This document shows, in pieces, positions 26,480 through 34,821 of a DNA stretch of 64,000 nt. This DNA is from Lacibacter sp. H375. Lineage in GTDB: Bacteria; Bacteroidota; Bacteroidia; Chitinophagales; Chitinophagaceae. Under the pieces are notes generated by a model. The model made no database searches, was not told the DNA's origin, and worked only from the letters and a program-made list of their open reading frames with translations. The stretch's first letter is position 1; each line of letters opens with the position of its first letter. The stretch is taken from positions 3,658,001-3,722,000 of the forward strand of contig NZ_JBBKTT010000001.1 in NCBI RefSeq assembly GCF_037892425.1. The letters are read 5' to 3'. The translations under genes were made by a program, and so were the position numbers.

Positions 26480-27466
26480 TTGAAACGCAGCGACCTCTTC
26501 TACATCCGCCTCTCTTTCTTTTTCAGCACGCTCATATGTGCGGTAAAATTTGTTGCGTGGATTATAACCGGTTCATTGGTGATCTTATCCGATGCGTTGG
26601 AATCCATTATTAATGTAGTGGCAGCGGCGTTTGCCTGGTACAGTATATATCTTTCGAACAAACCCAGAGATACTGAACATCCATATGGACATGGCAAAAT
26701 TGAATTCTTCTCCATCGGCTTTGAAGGGGCAATGATTTTAATTGCTGGGTTTGGCATTTTGATACAAGCCATCCTTTTCTTTTTCAATCCCCCGGAATTA
26801 CATGCATTAACAGCAGGTTTGTGGTTAACACTTGCTGGTGGTGCGGCTAATTTTATGTTAGGGTTCTTTTTGTTGAAAAAAGGAAGGCAGAACAACAGCT
26901 TAACGCTGCAGGGAAACGGGAAACATATTTTAAGCGACAGTTATTCAAGTATAGGTGTTGTGGTAGCGATCGTATTGATATTGCTCACGGGTTATAAATG
27001 GATCGACCCGATTGCATCGGCGGTTGCAGCGGCAATTATTATTTACACCGGGTTTAAACTTATGAGTAAATCTGTACGAGGACTGATGGATGAAGTGGAT
27101 ATGAAAATTGTAGATGAACTGGTCGAGATACTGAAAGACAAACGGCAACCCGACTGGATAGATATGCACAACCTGCGTGTACAACGATATGGCAGTTTGT
27201 ACCACGTGGATTGCCATGTAACGATGCCTTATTACTTTTCCTTAGAAGAAGTGCATGAAGAGATTACAAAGCTTGACAAAGTGCTGAATTCAAATTTTCA
27301 AAAGGGTAGTATCGAATTTTTCATTCATACCGATCCTTGTATTACTTCAAGCTGCACACACTGCCAGTTAGCTGAATGCAAAGTGCGGACACAACCATTT
27401 ATTCAAAAGATTGAATGGAGTAAAGAAAATTTGTTACCGAACAGGAAACATTCTTTTTCAGATTAA
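26480..27466 (+). CDS. Cation diffusion facilitator (metal efflux) with a C-terminal cysteine tail
   Basis: 328 residues from a TTG at 26480 (MKRSDLFYIRLSFFF); another TTG at 26453 is possible, and the longer frame begins inside a terminator. Six transmembrane helices are predicted. Metal-site residues typical of the family are seen: SDALES in helix 2, HPYGHGKIE in the loop, and HILSDSYSS in helix 5. The cytosolic C-terminal domain is present. Unusually, the last 46 residues carry four cysteines (C287, C292, C295, C300) spaced C-x4-C-x2-C-x4-C, which could bind a metal. It probably exports Zn2+, Fe2+ or Mn2+ by proton antiport; the metal cannot be told. Confidence 0.88.
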   Translation: MKRSDLFYIRLSFFFSTLICAVKFVAWIITGSLVILSDALESIINVVAAAFAWYSIYLSNKPRDTEHPYGHGKIEFFSIGFEGAMILIAGFGILIQAILFFFNPPELHALTAGLWLTLAGGAANFMLGFFLLKKGRQNNSLTLQGNGKHILSDSYSSIGVVVAIVLILLTGYKWIDPIASAVAAAIIIYTGFKLMSKSVRGLMDEVDMKIVDELVEILKDKRQPDWIDMHNLRVQRYGSLYHVDCHVTMPYYFSLEEVHEEITKLDKVLNSNFQKGSIEFFIHTDPCITSSCTHCQLAECKVRTQPFIQKIEWSKENLLPNRKHSFSD

Positions 27467-27469
27467 ATC

Positions 27470-28633
27470 CTATTCTTCTCCATAACTGAATTTCAGCGGA
27501 GTTAATGCTTCGATCAATGGTTTCACCCTGTAAATATTCCTGTTGAATTTATTGCCAAGAATAATAATCGTGAGTGAATCAGGAAGCACACGGTAAAACG
27601 TTGAATTATTACCATGCCACCAGCCATTGTGATAAATGATCTTGTTATTATTTGCTAATGTGTACATTCTCCAGCCAAAACCATAATTATGAATGCCGGG
27701 CTTCTCAAAACTGTAAGGTTGAAATGCTGAATCGAGAGTTGATTGTTTAAAGAGTTTATTTCCATACAGTGCCTGATCCCATTTCAACAGATCTTTCACC
27801 GTGCTGTAAATATTTTTATCACCATAAGTTACATCCAAATAAGTAAATGCTTCCTGCACACCATTCCACATATAAGAAGGTGTAGCCGTTGCAGAATCGT
27901 TACGGTTAAACACTTTGGTGTTGGTCATTTGCAGTGGAGTGAAAAATGTTTCCTGCAAATAATCTGCATACGATTTGCCTGATACACGTTCAATGATCAA
28001 CGCCAGTAATACGAAATTTGTATTTGAATAATTGAAACGTCTGTTAACAGCGTTTTGAAGATCCGGTTTGTGTTGAATTAACGTTTGCAATACATCTTCA
28101 TTGGTAACTTTTACATTGTCGTCCCAATTTATCTTTTCAAGATAGTAAGCGTAATTAGGTAAACCACTTCGTTGGTTCAATAAAATTTTAACCGTCATAC
28201 CTTCATAAGGAAAACCGGGAAAGAATTTTTGCAAAGAATCATTGATGTTCAGTTTGCCTTCTTCTGCCAGCTTCAACACAGCCATAGCTGTAAATGTTTT
28301 AGTAGTAGAAGCAATATGAAACGGTGTGTTGGCAGTAATAGAATCTTTCCCTTTCAAATGAGCAAAGCCATTGTATTGTTCAAACACCACCTGGCCTTTT
28401 TTGGCAACCAGCATAGCTCCATTGAACCCGGTTCGCTTCAACGATGAATCATAAAAATCCTCAGCAATACGTCTGCATCTTTCAGCCTCAGCTTTTGAAA
28501 GGCTGCTTGCAGCTACATTAATAATATCCTGTTCTGCCTTATTTTTCTTTTTTGTGGAAGACGCACCGCAGCCCGAAAGTAACAGGGTAGCGGCGATATA
28601 ATAAAAGAACGTTCGTTTTCTAACCAATGTCAT
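27470..28633 (-). CDS. Serine hydrolase, beta-lactamase class C-like lipoprotein
   Basis: 387 residues; the lipobox LLLSGC gives a lipidated cysteine at residue 22. Active-site motifs of the class C beta-lactamase/DD-peptidase fold are complete: S109-x-x-K112 (STTK), Y203-S-N205 (YSN) and HNG in the C-terminal part. The protein is thus an envelope-anchored hydrolase or peptidase of unknown substrate. It is convergent with the cation efflux gene (three bases between them) and divergent from serA. Confidence 0.92.
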   Translation of the reverse strand: MTLVRKRTFFYYIAATLLLSGCGASSTKKKNKAEQDIINVAASSLSKAEAERCRRIAEDFYDSSLKRTGFNGAMLVAKKGQVVFEQYNGFAHLKGKDSITANTPFHIASTTKTFTAMAVLKLAEEGKLNINDSLQKFFPGFPYEGMTVKILLNQRSGLPNYAYYLEKINWDDNVKVTNEDVLQTLIQHKPDLQNAVNRRFNYSNTNFVLLALIIERVSGKSYADYLQETFFTPLQMTNTKVFNRNDSATATPSYMWNGVQEAFTYLDVTYGDKNIYSTVKDLLKWDQALYGNKLFKQSTLDSAFQPYSFEKPGIHNYGFGWRMYTLANNNKIIYHNGWWHGNNSTFYRVLPDSLTIIILGNKFNRNIYRVKPLIEALTPLKFSYGEE

Positions 28634-28731
28634 GCTTTAAATTCGGTCGTTTGGATTGAATAATAACGGTGATTGTTTGTCCTTATTTTGAAAATTTCAA
28701 AACAACCCAATTCTATTGTTGTTCAGTGGAC

Positions 28732-28739
28732 TATCTTTG
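28732..28739 (+). promoter_or_regulatory. -7 box of serA
   Basis: TATCTTTG matches TAnnTTTG exactly and lies 32 bases before the ATG at 28772. A well-spaced -33 TTTG is not seen. It places transcription start downstream of the longer in-frame start codons and supports the 28772 start. Confidence 0.55.
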
Positions 28740-28771
28740 CGCTGCAAAATAAGCAAATCATACATACGATC

Positions 28772-30010
28772 ATGGCAGAAAAAAAGACTACCAGTTACCC
28801 CAAAGACAAGATCAATATTTTATTGCTTGAAAATATCAGCGAAGCAGCTGTGCAAAATATAAAAGACAGCGGATATGCAAGTGTTAAAAAACTCAGCGGT
28901 GCTTTAAGTGAAGAAGAACTTATCAAAGAAATAAAAGATGTGCACCTGCTTGGTATCCGTTCAAAAACACAGATCACGCAGAAGGTGCTTGATGCTGCCA
29001 ATAAACTTCAAGCAATTGGTTGTTTTTGTATTGGTGTAAACCAGGTGAATTTGAAAGCCGCTACGTCCAAAGGAGTAGTTGTGATGAATGCACCTTATAG
29101 TAATACACGTAGTGTGGCCGAATTAGTAATTGGTTTAAGTATCATTCTCATCCGTCGCATTATTGATAAGAACAAAGCGGCACATGAAGGAATCTGGAAC
29201 AAGGACGCAAAGGGAAGTTATGAATTGCGTGGTAAAACGCTTGGCATTATCGGTTATGGAAATATTGGAAGCCAGGTAAGTGTATTGGCAGAAGCTCTTG
29301 GTATGAAAGTGATCTACTATGATGTTGTAACAAAATTGCCATTGGGTAATGCTGTTCAGTACAGGCATATGAAAGATGTGTTGAACAAAGCTGATATTGT
29401 ATCGTTGCATGTACCGGAAACAAGTCAAACAAAGAACCTCATCAATAAAGCAGCCCTTAAACAATTTAAAAAGGGAGCGATTCTTTTAAACTATGCAAGG
29501 GGAGAAGTGGTTGATCTTGATGCATTGCGCCAGGCATTACTTGATAAACATTTATCAGGAGCAGCAATTGACGTATTCCCTTGGGAGCCTGAGAAAAATG
29601 GAGATCGTTTTCAAACACCATTACAGGATCTGCCAAATGTTATTCTTACTCCACATATTGGAGGAAGTACAGAAGAAGCTCAGGAGAATATTGGTGAAGA
29701 TGTAAGTAATAAACTGGTGAAGTATCTGGAAGGTGGTACCACTATAGGCTCACACACAGTGCCTGAGTTAGCATTACCTGTGCAGGAAGGTACACACCGC
29801 ATTTTGCATATTCATAAAAATGTACCGGGTGTACTGAGCCAGATCAATACACAACTCAGTAAACACAACATCAACATACTTGGTCAATATTTAAAAACAA
29901 ACGACCAGATCGGTTATGTGGTGTTAGATGTTGACAGTAAACTCTCTAAGAAAGCAGTTGAGCTTTTGAAAGAAGTAAAAGAAACGATTAAGGTGAGGAT
30001 GGTGTATTAA
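28772..30010 (+). CDS. serA: D-3-phosphoglycerate dehydrogenase
   Basis: 412 residues, close to the 410 of E. coli SerA. It oxidises 3-phosphoglycerate with NAD+ in the first step of serine synthesis. The NAD-binding motif GYGNIGSQV begins at residue 161, RGEVVD carries the substrate-side arginine region, and LTPHIGGSTEEAQ holds the catalytic histidine. The C-terminal ACT domain (about 340-412, LHIHKNVPGVLSQIN) is the serine feedback-inhibition site in homologues. The ATG at 28772 is chosen because the -7 box lies just before it. Confidence 0.96.
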   Translation: MAEKKTTSYPKDKINILLLENISEAAVQNIKDSGYASVKKLSGALSEEELIKEIKDVHLLGIRSKTQITQKVLDAANKLQAIGCFCIGVNQVNLKAATSKGVVVMNAPYSNTRSVAELVIGLSIILIRRIIDKNKAAHEGIWNKDAKGSYELRGKTLGIIGYGNIGSQVSVLAEALGMKVIYYDVVTKLPLGNAVQYRHMKDVLNKADIVSLHVPETSQTKNLINKAALKQFKKGAILLNYARGEVVDLDALRQALLDKHLSGAAIDVFPWEPEKNGDRFQTPLQDLPNVILTPHIGGSTEEAQENIGEDVSNKLVKYLEGGTTIGSHTVPELALPVQEGTHRILHIHKNVPGVLSQINTQLSKHNINILGQYLKTNDQIGYVVLDVDSKLSKKAVELLKEVKETIKVRMVY

Positions 30011-30032
30011 AACGAAACTTCCACAAAATGAG

Positions 30033-30056
30033 GCCCCGTTCTTGCGGGGCTTTTTT
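30033..30056 (+). terminator. Intrinsic terminator of serA
   Basis: GCCCCG (30033-30038) pairs with CGGGGC (30045-30050) around a six-base loop, followed by six T. Confidence 0.92.
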
Positions 30057-30105
30057 ATGGGCAATTAAATTATTCCGATATTTTCAAAAAATATTGAAAA
30101 CTTCG

Positions 30106-30113
30106 TAACTTTA
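30106..30113 (+). promoter_or_regulatory. -7 box candidate of the NDH-2 gene
   Basis: TAACTTTA has one mismatch to TAnnTTTG and lies 18 bases before the ATG at 30132. No properly spaced -33 box is seen. Confidence 0.35.
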
Positions 30114-30131
30114 CAACATCAAACAAACAAT

Positions 30132-31415
30132 ATGAAACTCATCATACTCGGTGGCGGCTTCGGTGGTTTACGGTTAGCGAATCTTCTCAGCAATAAAGAA
30201 GGGATCGACATTACTCTCATTGACAGGTTTAACTATCACCAGTTTCAACCTTTGTTTTACCAGGTGGCAACAGCAGGGCTAGATGCATCGAACATTTCGT
30301 TCCCTCTACGTAAAGCTTTTCAAAAAAGTAAGAATGTGCGTATCCGTATGGCAGAAGTGGAGCGTATTGATACAGTTGCCAAACAAGTGATCACAAATGA
30401 AGACACTTATACCTACGATTATCTTGTAATTGCTACCGGTGTTTCCACCAACTTCTTCGGCAATAAGAACCTGGAAGAACATGCATTCCCAATGAAAAGT
30501 ACTGTGGAAGCATTACAGCTGCGTCATAAACTCATACACAATTTTGAAGATGCATTGCATGCAGACAATAAAGATGAATTACAACGCTTAATGAATGTGG
30601 TGGTTGTGGGTGGCGGACCAACAGGTGTGGAACTGAGTGGCGCTATTGCTGAAATGAAAAAATATGTGTTGCCGAAAGATTATCCTGAACTCGATTTCAG
30701 CATGATGAATATTTATTTGCTCGAAGGCACAGGCAAAACTCTTGCAGCCATGAGTGAACAAAGCAGTGCACATAGTTTAAACTATCTGCAACGATTGGGT
30801 GTTACCGTTATGACCAATTCTTTGCTGCAGGATTATGATGGCGAAAATGTAACTCTGAAAGATGGTACAAGCATTCCTTCTAAATTAGTCATATGGGCGG
30901 CAGGTATCAAAGGAAATATTCCGGCAGGTATTGACCCTTCCTTAATTGCACGAGGCAACCGTATTAAAGTAGATGAGTTCAATTTTGTGCAGGGACTTAA
31001 CAATGTATTTGCCATCGGCGATATTGCATATATGGAAGAAGAACAATTTCCCAATGGTCATCCACAGGTTGCACCCGTTGCCATACAGCAGGCCACATTA
31101 CTGGCAGCAAATTTGCTGAATCTGCGACAAGGAAAAATTGCAAAAGCATTCCGATACAAAGACAAAGGTGCTATGGCAACTGTTGGTCGCAACCTTGCTG
31201 TGGTGGATGTGCCAAAACCAAAGCTCCACTTCGGTGGTTTCTTTGCATGGCTCATCTGGATGGGTCTGCACCTCATGTTGATCCTTGGTGTAAAGAACAG
31301 GTTCTTTGTGTTTACAAACTGGTTGTATAATTATTTTACTTACGATCAGAGCTTGCGGTTGATCTTTAAAGAGTTTTATAGAAGAGAAGGAGAGGAGAAG
31401 GGAATTGGGAATTAG
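30132..31415 (+). CDS. ndh: Type II NADH dehydrogenase (NAD(P)/FAD-dependent oxidoreductase)
   Basis: 427 residues. FAD-binding GGGFGG at 7-12, NAD-binding VVVGGGPTGVELSG near 157-170, and the second FAD phrase VFAIGDIAYM near 295 define the NDH-2 group. The C-terminal hydrophobic helices (FFAWLIWMGLHLMLILG and after) anchor it to the inner face of the membrane. It oxidises NADH and reduces quinone without pumping protons. The last residues and the stop codon (GGAATTGGGAATTAG) are part of a short direct repeat that continues downstream. Confidence 0.93.
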   Translation: MKLIILGGGFGGLRLANLLSNKEGIDITLIDRFNYHQFQPLFYQVATAGLDASNISFPLRKAFQKSKNVRIRMAEVERIDTVAKQVITNEDTYTYDYLVIATGVSTNFFGNKNLEEHAFPMKSTVEALQLRHKLIHNFEDALHADNKDELQRLMNVVVVGGGPTGVELSGAIAEMKKYVLPKDYPELDFSMMNIYLLEGTGKTLAAMSEQSSAHSLNYLQRLGVTVMTNSLLQDYDGENVTLKDGTSIPSKLVIWAAGIKGNIPAGIDPSLIARGNRIKVDEFNFVQGLNNVFAIGDIAYMEEEQFPNGHPQVAPVAIQQATLLAANLLNLRQGKIAKAFRYKDKGAMATVGRNLAVVDVPKPKLHFGGFFAWLIWMGLHLMLILGVKNRFFVFTNWLYNYFTYDQSLRLIFKEFYRREGEEKGIGN

Positions 31416-31443
31416 GATTTGGGAATTAGGATTTGGGAATTAG
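31407..31443 (+). repeat. 14-base tandem repeat overlapping the ndh stop codon
   Basis: GGGAATTAGGATTT occurs at 31407-31420 and 31421-31434 and again partly (GGGAATTAG) at 31435-31443; a further GGGAATT precedes it at 31400. The first unit supplies the ndh stop codon. Confidence 0.85.
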
Positions 31444-31530
31444 TAATTAGTAAGCAGGTAGATAAGTATAGATGTAGATAAGTATTCAGTCGGAAGCTTG
31501 TCAATTTTCTGAATAAAAGTAATTGATGAA

Positions 31531-32259
31531 ATGAGTGATAAAAAAACAGAAACAAAAGCATTTCTTACAGGCGAATGGCGGAACCTGGTGATGATGAATT
31601 TTGTGGTACCGGAACATGTATTAAAACCTCATCTTCCCAATGGAGTTGAGCTCGATGCGTTTGATGGGAAATGTTATGTAAGTTTTGTGGCCTTTCATTT
31701 TCTTGATACCAAAGTAAAGGGTATCGGCTTTCCGTTTCATAAAGATTTTGAAGAGATCAATCTCCGGTTCTATGTAAAATATCCTTCGGCTCAGGGAATG
31801 AAACGTGGTGTTGTGTTCATCAGTGAACTGGTGCCCAAACGCATGATTGCGTGGATCGCTAAACTTATTTACCAGGAAAAATATTCTTATTCTCCAATCA
31901 AAAGTAAGATTGAACAAACCAATGAACGTTACCTCACTTTTGAATGGGGTAGGGAACGGGAACATGAGTTGAAAGTTGAAACAGCCATACAGGTAAAGCC
32001 GATTGCAAAAGGCAGCAAAGAAGAATTCATCTTTGAACATTACTGGGGTTATACATCGCTGTCAGCTTTTCGCACAGGTGAGTATAAAGTTGAACATCCA
32101 CGCTGGAATATTTATCCCGTCAATAATTTTTCTTACAAGATCGATTTTGGAAAACTTTATGGCGAAGGTTTTTCTTTTCTCAACGATAAGCAACCCGATT
32201 CGTTGTTTGTGGCCGAAGGTTCGGAAGTGAGCGTGTATGAACGTACGATACTCAAATAA
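31531..32259 (+). CDS. DUF2071 (YqjF-like) protein
   Basis: 242 residues, no signal peptide. It has the usual DUF2071 phrases: EWRNLVMMNFVVPEHVLKPH at the N-terminus, VSFVAFHFLDTKVKGIGFPF, NLRFYVKYP and HYWGYTS. The family is widespread and uncharacterised; the fold is related to acetoacetate decarboxylase-like barrels. Length is usual. No operon partner is evident; DUF2200 follows 96 bases later on the same strand. Confidence 0.88.
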   Translation: MSDKKTETKAFLTGEWRNLVMMNFVVPEHVLKPHLPNGVELDAFDGKCYVSFVAFHFLDTKVKGIGFPFHKDFEEINLRFYVKYPSAQGMKRGVVFISELVPKRMIAWIAKLIYQEKYSYSPIKSKIEQTNERYLTFEWGREREHELKVETAIQVKPIAKGSKEEFIFEHYWGYTSLSAFRTGEYKVEHPRWNIYPVNNFSYKIDFGKLYGEGFSFLNDKQPDSLFVAEGSEVSVYERTILK

Positions 32260-32355
32260 TAGCTATTACTGCAGCATCCTGTTTTAACAGCTGACTGTTG
32301 AAGACCTGTCTGGTAATAAAAAAATCAGCTAACTTTCCCTGTAAAAACATTCGGC

Positions 32356-32721
32356 ATGAAAACAACTCCCGAACATGATGAACGCATTGCAAAAATGATC
32401 TTTGCATCAGTATATCCGCATTATGTAACAAAGGTTGAAAGTAAAGGCAGAACAAAAAAAGAACTCCACCAGGTAATAGAATGGCTCACCGGTTTCGATG
32501 AAAAAAAACTGCAGACACTTATTGATGAACGAGTAACGTTTGAAACTTTTTTTAAAAAAGCAAAACTCAATCCCAATGCTCAACTCATTACAGGCATGAT
32601 CTGTGGTTATCGCATCGAAGAAATTGAAACTCCCTTAACAAAACAAGCCCGTTATCTAGATAAGCTGGTAGATGAATTAGCCAAAGGCAAAAAAATTGAA
32701 AAGATATTGCGGGTGGCGTAA
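32356..32721 (+). CDS. DUF2200 family protein
   Basis: 121 residues. The family signature is clear: HDERIAKMIFASVYPHYVTK, KGRTKKELHQVIEWLTGF, and a middle part with ITGMICGYRIEEIE. The family is small, cytosolic and without known function. Its stop codon (GCGTAA) opens the long non-coding stretch that leads into the first attC-like site, so it may itself be the cargo of an older cassette. Confidence 0.9.
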   Translation: MKTTPEHDERIAKMIFASVYPHYVTKVESKGRTKKELHQVIEWLTGFDEKKLQTLIDERVTFETFFKKAKLNPNAQLITGMICGYRIEEIETPLTKQARYLDKLVDELAKGKKIEKILRVA

Positions 32722-32817
32722 CTGATAGAACAGCATCTAAACTGTTATCATTTCTTTATGGTGTGCTTCAGCAAAAAATAAGGTTCATCAGCAGCAAATC
32801 GCTACTGTTCATCATCC

Positions 32818-32943
32818 GGGCTTGACGGAATTCTGTTCATCAATTTATTGTTAACTTCAACTTTTTAACCATTATTCGGCTGCAGTTCCGGGCGGACACA
32901 ACAACAATTATCCCGCCTTCGGCAATACTAGGCCGTTGTACGC
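32818..32943 (+). repeat. attC-like recombination site A
   Basis: The stretch begins with the block GGGCTTGACGGA (32818-32829), contains the short inverted pair GGCGG / CCGCC near 32891-32917, and ends in GTTGTACGC (32935-32943) just before the serine hydrolase gene. The same end sequence and the same central block occur in site B; site C shares the central block GGGCTTGAC. Its left arm is poorly preserved; GCGTAAC at 32716 by the DUF2200 stop codon may be the remnant. Confidence 0.45.
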
Positions 32944-32973
32944 AAATTTAGCCAAGCCTCAATCAACATCAGT

Positions 32974-34074
32974 ATGAATATACGTACCTTCCGAAAGGTT
33001 GTTTCTATTGTAACTTGTATTGCTTTTTGCTTGATATCCTATTGTCAACGACCCGACTCTCTTAAAATTCGTGCAGTAGATAGCCTGCTCAATGGCAGTA
33101 TGAAATCAATGAGCATTCCAGGTCTTTCGATATCGGTGTTGAAGAAAGGGAAGGTCATTTATAAAAAAGCCTTTGGCTACAGTAATATTGAACTAAAGTC
33201 TCCATCGACAATCCAGTCAAACTATCTCATTGGCTCTGTTACAAAAACATTTACAGCAGTTGCAGCAATGTTGTTATGGGAACAGGAAAAATTCAAGCTT
33301 GATGATGACATAGGCACTTATTTACCAGACCTCCCATCTCATTGGAAGCCTGTCACTATCAGGCAGCTTTTGAATCATACTTCAGGTATCACCACTAATC
33401 TGGAAAAGCCCGACTCCTTCTGTAAGTTTAATTATACAATTGAGAACTATACACATCGAAATGTCATCGAAGAAACAGCTTGTCTTCCTTTACGTTTTGC
33501 ACCGGGATCAAAATTTGAATATAGCGGTAGAAATTATTTTTTGATTGGAATGTTGATTGAAAAGCTGGCGGGAAAGCCATACGAAGAGTTTTTGAGGGAG
33601 AACATCTTTCTTCCATTGGTCATGGACAAGACAAGTATGATTAATTATGAAAAACTTATTTCGAATAGAGCGGATGGGTATAATCTGGACAACGGTATTT
33701 TTATTAATAGTCAGCAAATGAACCCCGTTATTGAATTTTCCGATGGCGGGCTGGTTTCAACAATTGAAGACTTAGAAAAATGGATGGTTGGGCTAAAATC
33801 AGGTAACGTGTTGAAGCAAGCTACCTTAGATATGATGTGGAGTAATCCTGTCCTATCAGACGGTAAAACAGCACCATACGGTATCGGATTTGGATTGTCA
33901 CCCTATAATGGACAGCGAAGAGTTGGGCATACCGGTGGAATCCCTGGTTATTCCAGTTGCATAACTCATTTTATAGATTCAGACGTTATTGTAATTCTGT
34001 TATCGAACACTTACCATGAAAACTATAATGTAGGACTTCTCGGTAACCGTGTTGCCGAGCTATTTGGCAAATAA
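32974..34074 (+). CDS. Serine hydrolase, class C beta-lactamase-like, secreted (cassette-borne)
   Basis: 366 residues with an N-terminal signal peptide (about 1-24, ending LISYCQ). The first active-site motif is S88-V-T-K91; the second reads Y183-S-G185 instead of the usual Y-S-N; the third is HTGG in the C-terminal part. Such enzymes are DD-peptidases, esterases or beta-lactamase relatives acting in the periplasm. The gene lies between two attC-like sites: GTTGTACGC ends 30 bases before the ATG, and GCGTACAAC begins 3 bases after the stop. It therefore has the layout of an integron cassette. The altered Y-S-G motif may change activity. Confidence 0.9.
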   Translation: MNIRTFRKVVSIVTCIAFCLISYCQRPDSLKIRAVDSLLNGSMKSMSIPGLSISVLKKGKVIYKKAFGYSNIELKSPSTIQSNYLIGSVTKTFTAVAAMLLWEQEKFKLDDDIGTYLPDLPSHWKPVTIRQLLNHTSGITTNLEKPDSFCKFNYTIENYTHRNVIEETACLPLRFAPGSKFEYSGRNYFLIGMLIEKLAGKPYEEFLRENIFLPLVMDKTSMINYEKLISNRADGYNLDNGIFINSQQMNPVIEFSDGGLVSTIEDLEKWMVGLKSGNVLKQATLDMMWSNPVLSDGKTAPYGIGFGLSPYNGQRRVGHTGGIPGYSSCITHFIDSDVIVILLSNTYHENYNVGLLGNRVAELFGK

Positions 34075-34214
34075 GCTGCGTACAACAGCAGTTTTGCAGA
34101 AGCTGGGCTGACGGACTAAATTTAAACTGTCAATCACTATCCATCATTTGTGCATAGGTTGAGCTGACGAATTACAAATAACCAACCTTCGCAAAGCTGA
34201 TAGACGTTGTACGC
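34075..34214 (+). repeat. attC-like recombination site B
   Basis: About 140 bases bounded by GCGTACAAC (34078-34086) and its exact complement GTTGTACGC (34206-34214). Inner arms at 34088-34106 and 34182-34200 pair over most of their length (CAG.TTTGC.GAAG..TGG against its complement) with unpaired extra bases, as in folded attC hairpins. GGGCTGACGGA at 34105-34115 is shared with site A. It starts directly after one gene and ends 33 bases before the next, exactly where an attC site would lie. Confidence 0.55.
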
Positions 34215-34247
34215 TACCAATTGACAGTCCAAATTATTCATCATCGT

Positions 34248-34679
34248 ATGACTGACTTTCTCAAAAAATACTTTCACGATACAGTCGATAATGTAAATAA
34301 ATTTAACTCACCTGCAACAGATGGACAGATTTTGCAGTTAGAAAATCAATTGCAAATAATTCTGCCAGAAGATTACAAAGAATTTCTGCAACAGACAAAC
34401 GGGTTTAAAGGACTCGTAAACGAATTCATTGTAGACTTTGACTCGACTGACAAAATCTACCAAAGCACGCAGGATGCTTTGGCTCAATTTTTTCCTTGGG
34501 CTATTTATATAGGCACGAACGGTGGCGGAGAAATGTTTATTATTGACAAGCGACAAACTCCTTATCAATTTGGGCTTTTACCCAACATTGCGGACGAGAA
34601 GGATTTTCTTCCGTTGGGCGACACGTTTGCAAAGTTTATTCAACGGCTTTATAATGACACAGCGTTTGACAAAATATAG
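34248..34679 (+). CDS. SMI1/KNR4 (SUKH) family protein
   Basis: 143 residues from the ATG at 34248; an in-frame TTG at 34221 would overlap an inverted repeat and is less likely. SUKH features are IQLENQLQIILPEDYKEFL-like spacing (here ILQLENQLQIILPEDYKEFL), then LQQTNGF, and a central IGTNGGGEMFIID. Bacterial SUKH proteins are often immunity proteins against secreted polymorphic toxins or contact-dependent nucleases. No toxin gene is adjacent, so it is an orphan. It sits between attC-like sites B and C, and a 10-base inverted repeat (GACAGTCCAA at 34223, TTGGACTGTC at 34680) flanks it. Base composition is more AT-rich than most neighbours. Confidence 0.85.
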   Translation: MTDFLKKYFHDTVDNVNKFNSPATDGQILQLENQLQIILPEDYKEFLQQTNGFKGLVNEFIVDFDSTDKIYQSTQDALAQFFPWAIYIGTNGGGEMFIIDKRQTPYQFGLLPNIADEKDFLPLGDTFAKFIQRLYNDTAFDKI

Positions 34680-34697
34680 TTGGACTGTCCGAAGGCA

Positions 34698-34821
34698 GCG
34701 TACAAAATTGGGTTTTATGTAAGTTGGGCTTGACAAGCAAACTTCAGCCAATTGCAAATCCAAGTTGTGGTTCGATTTGGATAAACAACTTTCAACTTTA
34801 GTTCTTACATTCAATTTTGTA
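34698..34821 (+). repeat. attC-like recombination site C (degenerate right end)
   Basis: GCGTACAAAATTG (34698-34710) and ATGTAAG pair with CTTACAT (34804-34810) and CAATTTTGTA (34812-34821). The block GGGCTTGAC at 34726-34734 matches site A. The right end reads TTTTGTATTTT rather than GTTGTACGC, so this copy is probably decayed. It begins 18 bases after the stop codon of the SUKH gene. Confidence 0.5.
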
